From positions 86,643-150,642 of the forward strand of contig CAVXNM010000027.1 in the NCBI GenBank assembly GCA_963763115.1: DNA of 64,000 nt, written 5' to 3'. This DNA is from CAVQCA01 sp963763115. Its GTDB lineage: Bacteria; Pseudomonadota; Gammaproteobacteria; UBA9214. Position numbers and translations under genes: made by a program. The notes under the pieces were generated by a model, which saw nothing but the letters and a program-made list of their open reading frames with translations, ran no database searches and was not told the DNA's origin. Shown here one piece after another: positions 27,803 to 35,763 of the stretch; within the stretch, counting starts at the first letter, position 1, and each line of letters opens with the position of its first letter.

Positions 27803-28168
27803 ATGGCAACGGTCGATCTAACCCTCGAGTCGTTCGAAGGGACAATCAATGGAAACGATATCGTGCTGGTGGATTTCTGGGCGCCATGGTGCGGACCCTG
27901 TCGCCAGTTTGCACCCGTGTACGATTCCATGTCGGAGCGCTACCCCGATGTGGTATTCGCAAAGATTAACACCGAAGAACAGCGTGAGCTCTCCCACCAT
28001 TTCCAGATTCGTTCCATTCCCACGCTGATGGTTTTCCGGGAACAGATTATCGTGTTTTCCCAGCCGGGAGCCCTGCCGCCGGCGGCGCTCGCCGACATCC
28101 TGGAGAAGGTGCGCGACCTCGATATGAACCAGGTTCGCAACGATATTAGGGAAGCAGGGAAGGGCTGA
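27803..28168 (+). CDS. Thioredoxin-family protein
   Basis: 121 aa. Active site WCGPC at residues 29–33 and cis-Pro loop RSIPTLMVF. No signal peptide. The C-terminal helix is slightly extended compared with TrxA. Probably a cytosolic disulfide reductase. It lies six bp before the SIMPL gene, so the two are likely co-transcribed. Confidence 0.9.
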   Translation: MATVDLTLESFEGTINGNDIVLVDFWAPWCGPCRQFAPVYDSMSERYPDVVFAKINTEEQRELSHHFQIRSIPTLMVFREQIIVFSQPGALPPAALADILEKVRDLDMNQVRNDIREAGKG

Positions 28169-28174
28169 AAGGTC

Positions 28175-28909
28175 ATGACCGGGACATCACGATTCGGCGT
28201 GGTGGCTCCATTGCGCCATTACCTGCAAGTCAGGGTGACCGCCCTGTTGCTGGCCAGCTTCATGGGCGCGGTTCATGCGGACACCGACAGCCATTACAAC
28301 CGGGTCCAGTTACAGGCGCAGCAGCTCGAGTCGGTCAGCAATGACACGATGCATGTCACCCTGAATACCTCCGGCGAAGCGCGCGACCCCGCCGGCCTGG
28401 CGGCCCGGATCAATGAAGACATGGAGTGGGCCCTTGGGATTGCCAAACGCCAGGCGGGTGTTACGGCCGGGACCGGCGGCTACCAGACCTACCCGGTATA
28501 CAAGGACAATGTCCTCAAGGGATGGCGTGGTGAGCAGAGCCTGGAACTGGAGGGCAGGGACAGCCGCGTCATGAGCCGTCTGGTGGGCGAATTGCAGGAA
28601 AAGCTGCAGGTGAAATCCATGTCGTTTTCCGTGTCGGACGAAAAACGCGCCGAGGTTGAGAACCGCCTGATCAGCCGGGCGCTGGATGCCTTCAAGGCGC
28701 GGGCGGCTATCGTTGTCGGCAATCTGCACGCGACCGGTTACCGCATCGTGGATATCACGATCAGCACCTCTTCCCAACGACCGCCGGCACCCTATCCGGT
28801 CGCCAGGATGGCCGCAACGATGCAGGCCGAATCCCGTGTCGCCGTGGAAGCCGGCGAGAGCAATGTCAGTGTCATGGTCAGCGGCACCGTCGAGCTGTCG
28901 CTTCCCTGA
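28175..28909 (+). CDS. SIMPL (DUF541) domain periplasmic protein
   Basis: 244 aa. Hydrophobic segment VTALLLASFMGAVHA near residues 17–33 is a signal peptide. The rest is a DUF541 domain: the family feature of repeated beta strands with LNTSGEARD at the N-terminal side and the conserved RALDAFKARAAIVVGNLHA. The family is of uncertain function, with periplasmic members such as YggE. It converges on the acyltransferase gene. Confidence 0.78.
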   Translation: MTGTSRFGVVAPLRHYLQVRVTALLLASFMGAVHADTDSHYNRVQLQAQQLESVSNDTMHVTLNTSGEARDPAGLAARINEDMEWALGIAKRQAGVTAGTGGYQTYPVYKDNVLKGWRGEQSLELEGRDSRVMSRLVGELQEKLQVKSMSFSVSDEKRAEVENRLISRALDAFKARAAIVVGNLHATGYRIVDITISTSSQRPPAPYPVARMAATMQAESRVAVEAGESNVSVMVSGTVELSLP

Positions 28910-28912
28910 ACC

Positions 28913-30088
28913 CTACCGGTCATCAGTTACTTCTCCACTGGTGCAGGTACTCTCCACCAGATCCGGTTCCCCGCACCAGGCACTGATTTCCCGCCTCGCA
29001 GCATCACGCACTCCCAAAGCATCCTGCCAGCTCTCACCAGACGGTGGGATGGGTGGACGGATGATGACTTCGATTCGCGTGCGTCTGGGCAACCAGCTCT
29101 CGCTGCCCAGGGCGTTGCGCGCTCCGCGAATCGCAACCGGCACCACGGCCGCGCCGCTGTGCGCCGCCGCCACGAACGCGCCCATGCGGAAGGGCTGCAA
29201 GCCCGCGAAACTGATGAAGGTTCCTTCCGGGAAGAACACCAGTGAGTGACCGTTTTTTGCCTGTCTTGCCATGCGTCGCACCGACATGGCCCCGCGATGG
29301 GCATTGAAACGGTCAACGAATTCGACACCGAAGCGTTGCAGGATGAGGCGAACGGGCAAGATCCGAGACAGTTCACCCTTGACGATGAAGCGGATCGGGA
29401 TCTCCAGCGCGGCGATGAGCGTGAAGGCATCCAGGTAACTGGTGTGATTGGCCACCACGATCATGGGCTTTGTGGTGTTCAGATGTTCCTGTCCGCTAAC
29501 TGTAAACGGTGTGAACGTGCACTTGAACAGCAATCTGGCACAGATGCGCGCGATGCGCGTGCGCCAGCGTCGCACCGGTGTGAATACCATCAGCAACCAG
29601 ACGGGCACGCTCAGGACGAGCACGACCAGCCAGGCGTAGATGCCATAAAGCCAGTCACTCAGGGTGCTTCGCAATCGTCTGCGGGCCGCGGTTTCAGGGT
29701 CGGGGTCTCCGTATCCACCCATCAGCAGCGTGCCGGCATTGCTCTGCAAGGGGGTCGTCGCCGCTTCCGCCCGGGCCGCGCCAACCAATTGTCCGCCGCT
29801 GTCCTGTGTGACGATTGCCTGCATCAGTTCATGGGGAGTGAAGGCGCAGACGGCGACTTTTTCATCCAGGCGGATGCTGAACACCCGTTCGATACGGTTG
29901 CGCAACTCCATGCGTGCAAGACTGTCCAGGCCAAGTTCACGATCCAGCAGGGTATGCGGTGTGAAGTGGATATGTTTCCACTTCGGATGAACCTCGCCCA
30001 CCATGGAGCGGATAACGTCAATCAGTGCATTGATGTCCGGCAAGTGGCCAGGGTTAGAAGCGGGGAATATGTCGCGCTGTTCCTTCAT
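28913..30088 (-). CDS. ACP–acyltransferase (PlsC-like) fusion
   Basis: 391 aa from ATG 30088; an in-frame TTG at 30157 would add 23 residues. Residues about 10–95 form an acyl-carrier domain with phosphopantetheine site LGLDSLARMEL. Two hydrophobic segments (about 155–185) follow. A PlsC-type acyltransferase then has NHTSYLD (HX4D) and FFPEGTF. It probably transfers an acyl group carried by its own ACP to a lipid acceptor at the inner membrane. The substrate is unknown; the fusion differs from ordinary PlsC. Confidence 0.82.
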   Translation of the reverse strand: MKEQRDIFPASNPGHLPDINALIDVIRSMVGEVHPKWKHIHFTPHTLLDRELGLDSLARMELRNRIERVFSIRLDEKVAVCAFTPHELMQAIVTQDSGGQLVGAARAEAATTPLQSNAGTLLMGGYGDPDPETAARRRLRSTLSDWLYGIYAWLVVLVLSVPVWLLMVFTPVRRWRTRIARICARLLFKCTFTPFTVSGQEHLNTTKPMIVVANHTSYLDAFTLIAALEIPIRFIVKGELSRILPVRLILQRFGVEFVDRFNAHRGAMSVRRMARQAKNGHSLVFFPEGTFISFAGLQPFRMGAFVAAAHSGAAVVPVAIRGARNALGSESWLPRRTRIEVIIRPPIPPSGESWQDALGVRDAARREISAWCGEPDLVESTCTSGEVTDDR

Positions 30089-30188
30089 GGTATCAACGCA
30101 GTATACCCGGTCATATGCCGCCGCGACATGGCCACCGGCCTGTATGAATGACCTCAATCCCCTGCGTTTATGCTAAGGTAAATGCACC

Positions 30189-31568
30189 ATGAACTATATC
30201 GCCGGTTTCCGCAATTCCCGCTACGGAAAGCTGCTGTTACTGCTGCTGTGCCTGGCCCCGTTCTGGGCGCCGGCGGCGGGAGTACACAGCGTCGTGGTGC
30301 TCGACGTGAAGGGCGCCATCGGACCGGCAACCAGTGACTACATTCATCGTGGCATCGAGCAGGCCGTCTCACGAAACGCGGTGCTGGTTATCCTGCGCAT
30401 GGATACACCGGGTGGTCTCGACAGCGCCATGCGCGAGATCATTCAGGATATCCTCGTCTCGTCCGTTCCGGTGGTTAGCTATGTTTCTCCGAGCGGCGCC
30501 CGAGCGGCCAGTGCGGGAACCTATATCCTCTATGCCAGCCAGGTGGCGGCGATGGCGCCCGGTACGAATCTCGGCGCGGCCACGCCGGTGGAAATCGGCG
30601 GCATAGGACCGGATCTTCCGGGTGACAAGGGCAAGGATGACGAGGGATCCGGCAAGGGCGGCGGTGGCGACAATCAGGATGCCATGAAACGCAAACAGGT
30701 CAATGATGCCGCCGCCTATATTCGCAGCCTGGCCAAGCTGCGTGGCCGCAACGCCGACTGGGCCGAACTCGCCGTGCGCGAGGCCGCCAGCCTGCCCGCC
30801 GACGAGGCGCTCGAGAAGGGAGTTATCGACTTGGTGGCTACCGACATGGATGATCTGCTGCAGCAGTTGCAGGGACGCACCGTCACCGTGCTGGGGACAT
30901 CCCGGGTGCTGGACACGGCCGGCGTGCAGATCGAAACCATAGCGCCGGACTGGCGCAGCCGGCTGCTCGCCGTGATCACGGATCCGAATGTGGCCTATGT
31001 GCTGATGCTGATCGGCATCTACGGTCTGTTTTTCGAATTCGCCAACCCGGGCTATATCCTGCCGGGGGTGGCCGGCGCCATCAGTCTGGTCCTCGCGCTC
31101 TATGCCTTCCAGATCCTGCCTGTGAACTATGCCGGTCTCGCCCTGTTGTCGCTGGGTCTCATGTTCATGCTGGCAGAGGCGTTCGTTCCCAGCTTCGGAG
31201 CCCTGGGTATCGGCGGCGTCATCGGGTTCGTGATCGGTTCGATCATTCTGTTCGATCAGGGGGAAGCGGGCTATGCCGTATCACTGCCGCTGATTCTGGC
31301 GCTTGCACTGTTAAGTGCCAGTTTCTTTCTGTTTGTCGTCGGGGCCGCTATCAAGGCCCGCAGGCGGCCGGTGGTGAGCGGCCGGGAGGAACTGCTGCAG
31401 GCACGCGGCGAGGTGCTGGACGACTTTGACGGCAGTGGGCGGATTCGCGTCCACGGAGAGGTCTGGCAGGCGGTGACGAAGGTGCCGCTCAGGCGCGGCG
31501 AAAAGGTACGGGTGCGCTCCGTCGAGGGTCTTGTGCTGAGCGTCGAACCGGAAACTGAGGAGAAATGA
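30189..31568 (+). CDS. NfeD/ClpP-class membrane serine protease
   Basis: 459 aa. Signal peptide KLLLLLLCLAPFWAPAAG, then a ClpP-like domain with MDTPGGLDSAMREI and the nucleophile region SGARAASAGTY. A Glu/Gly-rich loop (about 140–160) is followed by four membrane segments and a C-terminal OB-type NfeD domain (VSGREELLQARGEVLDDFDG...). Such proteases are encoded with stomatin-like proteins (slipins) that they regulate or cleave. The slipin gene starts two bp after its stop. Confidence 0.92.
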   Translation: MNYIAGFRNSRYGKLLLLLLCLAPFWAPAAGVHSVVVLDVKGAIGPATSDYIHRGIEQAVSRNAVLVILRMDTPGGLDSAMREIIQDILVSSVPVVSYVSPSGARAASAGTYILYASQVAAMAPGTNLGAATPVEIGGIGPDLPGDKGKDDEGSGKGGGGDNQDAMKRKQVNDAAAYIRSLAKLRGRNADWAELAVREAASLPADEALEKGVIDLVATDMDDLLQQLQGRTVTVLGTSRVLDTAGVQIETIAPDWRSRLLAVITDPNVAYVLMLIGIYGLFFEFANPGYILPGVAGAISLVLALYAFQILPVNYAGLALLSLGLMFMLAEAFVPSFGALGIGGVIGFVIGSIILFDQGEAGYAVSLPLILALALLSASFFLFVVGAAIKARRRPVVSGREELLQARGEVLDDFDGSGRIRVHGEVWQAVTKVPLRRGEKVRVRSVEGLVLSVEPETEEK

Positions 31569-31569
31569 G

Positions 31570-32329
31570 ATGGCAATACCAGGCGTATTTGTCGGACTGA
31601 TTATCTTTATCGCGTTAATGCTCTACACCTTTCGTATTCTCCGGGAATACGAACGCGGTGTCGTCTTCATGCTGGGACGGTTCTGGAAGGTCAAGGGTCC
31701 CGGTCTGATCATCATTATTCCGATTGTCCAGCAGATGGTGAGGGTCGATCTGCGCACGGTTGTCATGGATGTGCCCAGCCAGGACGTCATCTCGCGCGAC
31801 AACGTCTCGGTCAAGGTCAATGCCGTACTCTATTTCCGCGTCATCGATCCCCGAGCGCGCCATCATCCAGGTCGAGGATTTCCTGGCCGCAACCAGTCAG
31901 CTCGCACAGACCACGCTGCGCTCCGTGCTCGGGCAGCACGATCTGGATGACATGCTGGCCGAGCGCGACAAGCTCAACGCCGATATCCAGTCGTTGCTGG
32001 ACCAGCGGACCGACGCGTGGGGCATCAAGGTGGCGAATGTCGAGATCAAGCATGTCGATATCGACGAAACCATGGTGCGCGCCATTGCCCGCCAGGCGGA
32101 GGCCGAGCGCGAACGGCGCGCCAAGATCATTCATGCCGAGGGTGAAATGCAGGCCTCCGAGAAACTCGTCGAGGCGGCGCGCATTCTCAACCAGCAGCCC
32201 CAGTCGCTGCAATTGCGCTACCTGCAGACACTGACGGAAATCGCAGGTGACAAAAACTCGACCATCGTGTTTCCCCTACCGCTGGACAGCATTGGCCGCC
32301 TGTTCGATCGCCCCCGTAGCGAAGGCTGA
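31570..32329 (+). pseudogene. Slipin (stomatin/SPFH protein), split by a frameshift
   Basis: Two overlapping frames together encode a complete slipin of about 252 aa. The first frame gives a membrane hairpin and SPFH start (REYERGVVFMLGRFWKVKGPG ... LYFRVIDP). The second continues ERAIIQVEDFLAATSQLAQTTLRSVLG to the C-terminus. The break is at 31,849–31,852, where CCCC replaces an expected CCC. Removing one C restores the frame. Sequencing error or real loss are both possible. Partner of the NfeD protease. Confidence 0.85.
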
Positions 32330-32334
32330 ACGGC

Positions 32335-33273
32335 TTGGCGGCCGGACAGCAGGATGCCGCCCCAACCGCGGCCAGCCATGATGACGCGGCGCGCCAGGCC
32401 ATCGAACAGTTCCTCGACGCGCAATGGATGGAACGCGGGCTGAGCGAGAACACCCTGGCGGCCTATCGCAATGACCTCAACGGGCTTGCCGCCTGGCTGT
32501 TAGGACGCGGTGGCGGCCTAGTCGCGGCCCGCCGGGAGCATCTGCTAGATTACCTCTCGGAACGGGTGATCAACGGTGCCAGGCCGAGAACCACGGCGCG
32601 GCTGCTGTCCTCCCTGCGCCGTTTCTATCGTTATCTTGTCCGGGAGGGCCGGCTCACCGGCGATCCCACGGTGCGCATCGACACACCGCGCATCGGCCGA
32701 CCCCTGCCGGATTCCCTGAGCGAGGAGGAGGTCGAAACACTGCTCGACGCGCCTGCTGTCGGCGAGACGCTGGGCCTGCGCGATCGTGCCATGCTGGAAC
32801 TCCTGTATGCCTGCGGCCTGCGTGTCTCGGAACTGATCACTCTGACCATGGAGCAGGTCGATCTCACCCAGGGGGTGGTGCGCCTGATGGGCAAGGGCAG
32901 CAAGGAACGTCTGGTGCCGCTGGGTGAAGAGGCGGCGGAGTGGCTGCAGCGCTATAGCGCTCAAAGCCGCCCGGAACTGGCCGCCGGGGCAAGCGCCAGA
33001 GCGCTGTTCATTACCCGCCGCGGCAAGGCCATGACCCGCCAGGCCTTCTGGTACCGGCTGCGCCACTATGCTGTAAAATCAGGGATTAACAAGAATTTGT
33101 CACCCCATACCCTGCGTCATGCCTTCGCCACGCACCTGCTCAATCACGGTGCGGACCTGCGTGTGGTGCAGATGCTGCTCGGTCATAGTGACCTGTCGAC
33201 CACGCAGATATATACTCATGTGGCACGCGAGCGTTTGAAGGAACTGCATGCCCGGCATCATCCGCGGGGTTGA
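32335..33273 (+). CDS. xerD: Tyrosine recombinase XerD
   Basis: 312 aa, TTG start. Acts with XerC at dif to resolve chromosome dimers. N-terminal SAM-like domain (IEQFLDAQWMERGLSENTLA). Catalytic set is complete: R in YACGLRVSEL, K in MGKGSKERLVPL, HxxR in HTLRHAFATHLLNHG, H in LLGHSDLSTTQ, and Y in IYTHV. Followed by dsbC, as in E. coli, which marks it as the core XerD and not a phage integrase. Confidence 0.94.
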   Translation: MAAGQQDAAPTAASHDDAARQAIEQFLDAQWMERGLSENTLAAYRNDLNGLAAWLLGRGGGLVAARREHLLDYLSERVINGARPRTTARLLSSLRRFYRYLVREGRLTGDPTVRIDTPRIGRPLPDSLSEEEVETLLDAPAVGETLGLRDRAMLELLYACGLRVSELITLTMEQVDLTQGVVRLMGKGSKERLVPLGEEAAEWLQRYSAQSRPELAAGASARALFITRRGKAMTRQAFWYRLRHYAVKSGINKNLSPHTLRHAFATHLLNHGADLRVVQMLLGHSDLSTTQIYTHVARERLKELHARHHPRG

Positions 33274-33382
33274 GCTGATCCTTTCCCCTGCCAGTGCAAC
33301 GCGTGCCGAAGCACGACATGAAACTTCTCCCCGCGATCGGGTGTCGAAACACGATCGGATCTGACGGAAATACAGGATTCCT

Positions 33383-34111
33383 ATGATGAATATACGATGG
33401 GTCAAGGCATGCCTGATGGCATTGCTGTTTGCGGTTATGAACACGGCGCTCGCCGGTCCCGGCAGTCATGAGGCGATCGAGGCCTCGCTCAGGAAAGTGC
33501 TGCCGGACATGAAAACAGACCAGATCCGGCCATCCCCGATCGAGGGGGTTTCCGAAGTGCAGGTCGGGCCACGCCTGTTTTACGTGACCAACGATGGCAG
33601 GTATCTGCTGCAGGGCAGCCTGATTGATCTGCATACCCGCCAGGATATCAGCGAGGAGCGCCGCAAGACCTTTCGCCTGGAAGCGGTCAACGACGTCGGC
33701 GAACAGAACATGATCATCTTTCCGGCAAAGGATCCGCGCCACACCATTACCGTGTTTACCGATGTGGACTGCACCTATTGCCGCAAGCTGCACAGGGAAA
33801 TCAACCGCTACAACGACCTCGGTATTACGGTGCGTTACCTTCTCTACCCGCGTTCCGGTGCGAATACACCGTCTTACTACAAGGCGGTCACGGTCTGGTG
33901 CAGCGGGAATCGCCAGGATGCCCTGACCCGCGCCAAGGCGGGGGAAGATCTCAAGCGGCTTGATTGTCCCAACCCTGTTATGGATATGATGGATCTGGGC
34001 CAGGCAGTGGGACTGCAGGGTACGCCCGCAATCATTCTGGATGACGGCGAGATGGTGCCCGGCTATGTCCCGCCCGAAAAACTGGCCCAGGCGCTGGATG
34101 CGGCGAAGTAG
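33383..34111 (+). CDS. dsbC: Thiol:disulfide interchange protein DsbC
   Basis: 242 aa periplasmic disulfide isomerase. Signal peptide MMNIRWVKACLMALLFAVMN...ALA. N-terminal dimerisation domain, then a thioredoxin fold with active site CTYC in FTDVDCTYCRKLHRE; E. coli has CGYC. A second Cys pair (WCSGN ... RLDCPN) and cis-Pro loop QGTPAIILDDG are present. Confidence 0.93.
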   Translation: MMNIRWVKACLMALLFAVMNTALAGPGSHEAIEASLRKVLPDMKTDQIRPSPIEGVSEVQVGPRLFYVTNDGRYLLQGSLIDLHTRQDISEERRKTFRLEAVNDVGEQNMIIFPAKDPRHTITVFTDVDCTYCRKLHREINRYNDLGITVRYLLYPRSGANTPSYYKAVTVWCSGNRQDALTRAKAGEDLKRLDCPNPVMDMMDLGQAVGLQGTPAIILDDGEMVPGYVPPEKLAQALDAAK

Positions 34112-34171
34112 TCAGACCTTGAGGAACAGATTACCCGGACAGCATACTTGACGGCGCGGTTGCCCGCGATT

Positions 34172-35035
34172 TCAGAGCATGGCCGATGACAGCTTGCGGC
34201 GGTAGGTCGTAACCAGCTCGTCTTCCTCACCCAGCAGTTCGAACACGGCCAGCAGCCCTTTGCGAGCGGCGTCATCATTGAATGAGCGGTCGTTCCTGAT
34301 GATATACAGCAGTTCGTCCATGGCTTCCTGCAGCCTGTCGGCAAGTACGTAGCGCGCTGCCAGTCGATAGCGGGTCTGGCTGTCACCGGGCTGGTTACCG
34401 CGCTGTTGTTCGAGTTCCGCGATCGGCGCGGCATGCTCCGCGATCCGGGCGAAGTCCACCAGGGCGCGCAGTCTGCGGGCATCCGCTTCTTCCTGAACCG
34501 CCCAGGGAAGGGCTTCCAGCAAAGACTCCGCCTCGCCGAGGCGACCCGCATCGAGGTATAGCCCGATCAGTGAAAACTGCACACGGTTGTTCTCGGGATC
34601 GGCTTCCTGCGCGGTGCGCAGCATGGCCAGCGCCTCCTCCGTGCGGCCCTGCCGATGGGCATCGAGCGCCGCGAGGCGAAGCTTGTCCGAATCGCGTTCG
34701 ATGTAGGGATCGAGCAGGGCGCGCAGCGTCGCCTCGGTCTGGGCGCCGAGGATCTCCTCGACCACCTCGCCGTCCCTGTACAGGCGCATGGTGGGCAGGC
34801 TGCGGATTCCGTGCTCCTGCGCAAGACGGCGTTCCGTGTCGGTGTTCACCTTGGCGAGCAGGAATTTCCCGGCGTATTCACCGATGAGTTTGACCAGCAC
34901 CGGCATCTGCATGTGACAGGGCCCGCACCAGTCGGCCCAGAAATCGACCAGTACCGGCACGGTGTGCGACGCCTCGATGACCTGGTTCTGGAAGGTATCC
35001 TGGGTGACGGTGTGGATGTAGGGGGAATCGGTCAT
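34172..35035 (-). CDS. cnoX: Thioredoxin–TPR protein, CnoX/YbbN-like
   Basis: 287 aa from MTDSPYIHTVTQ; five extra codons are possible upstream (35050). N-terminal thioredoxin domain with WCGPC (FWADWCGPCHMQMPVL) and cis-Pro SLPTMRLYR. The C-terminal half is TPR-like helical repeats (NRVQFSLIGLYLDAGRL). In E. coli CnoX this site is SQHC and redox-inactive; here it is a full CxxC, so reductase activity is likely in addition to holdase function. Confidence 0.85.
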   Translation of the reverse strand: MTDSPYIHTVTQDTFQNQVIEASHTVPVLVDFWADWCGPCHMQMPVLVKLIGEYAGKFLLAKVNTDTERRLAQEHGIRSLPTMRLYRDGEVVEEILGAQTEATLRALLDPYIERDSDKLRLAALDAHRQGRTEEALAMLRTAQEADPENNRVQFSLIGLYLDAGRLGEAESLLEALPWAVQEEADARRLRALVDFARIAEHAAPIAELEQQRGNQPGDSQTRYRLAARYVLADRLQEAMDELLYIIRNDRSFNDDAARKGLLAVFELLGEEDELVTTYRRKLSSAML

Positions 35036-35099
35036 GACTGTCTGTTGCATGTTGGTTGCGGATAACGGCGGATGGCCTGCGATCGAAAACCCGGCTTAC

Positions 35100-35423
35100 T
35101 CAGCGCTCCAGATACTGCAGCTTGTCCGGCACATCCTTCCATTCCTCAGAATCGGGTGGCGGGTCCTTTTTCTGGGTGATCACTGGCCATTGGCTGGCCA
35201 GTTCGGCATTGAGCGCGAGGAACTGTTCCTGGCCGGCGGGGAGGTCATCCTCGGCGTAGATGGCATTGATCGGGCATTCCGGTTCACACAGGGTGCAATC
35301 GATGCATTCATCGGGGTCGATGACCAGGAAATTGGGACCTTCGTGGAAACAGTCGACCGGACAGACTTCAACACAGTCCGTATATTTGCACTTGATGCAG
35401 CTTTCAACGACGACAAAGGTCAT
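35100..35423 (-). CDS. fdxA: 7Fe ferredoxin FdxA
   Basis: 107 aa. Cluster ligands are in CIKCKYTDCVEVCPVDCFHEG and CIDCTLCEPECP, the 7Fe (3Fe-4S plus 4Fe-4S) pattern. The C-terminal extension to SEEWKDVPDKLQYLER is typical. An fdxA next to mutS is conserved in Gammaproteobacteria. Cytosolic low-potential electron carrier. Confidence 0.94.
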   Translation of the reverse strand: MTFVVVESCIKCKYTDCVEVCPVDCFHEGPNFLVIDPDECIDCTLCEPECPINAIYAEDDLPAGQEQFLALNAELASQWPVITQKKDPPPDSEEWKDVPDKLQYLER

Positions 35424-35763
35424 GAGGTTCTCCTAAATCCACAAATTTTCCGGTGATTCCGCCTCGACGAGATCGGTAACCAAGAATGTTAACAAAGCCG
35501 GCTGTTCGGCGGGTATCCCGAATCACCCGTTTCGCACCTGGATCGGGCGGTTGATCGGGGTGTGACGGGATTATATACCGGCACCCTCCGGGTTTTCTTC
35601 CCGTTGGTGTGCCCCGGGGGCGTAACCACACTCTTGATCAGTGTTCATCCATCGTAAACCGTGTTTTCACCGCAGAGACACAAAGGACGCAGAGAAATCC
35701 TGCAATAAAAACAATCAAACACTTTGCGGCTTTGCGGTGAATTTATTTCTTTAAGGCTGGGCA
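35424..35763. repeat. Intergenic gap fdxA–mutS with CGCAGAG-type inverted repeat
   Basis: 340 bp without a gene. 35,668–35,750 holds ACCGCAGAGACACAAAGGAC on the left and CTTTGCGGCTTTGCGGTGAA on the right, an inverted pair around a 30-bp AT-rich centre. Same family as 20,901–21,105 and 38,432–38,462. The fdxA promoter must lie near 35,424–35,500. Confidence 0.65.

Noticed and set aside
29246..30151. 301-codon plus-strand ORF opposite the ACP–acyltransferase gene
   Set aside because: Antisense shadow with no domain; the minus-strand gene has all catalytic motifs.
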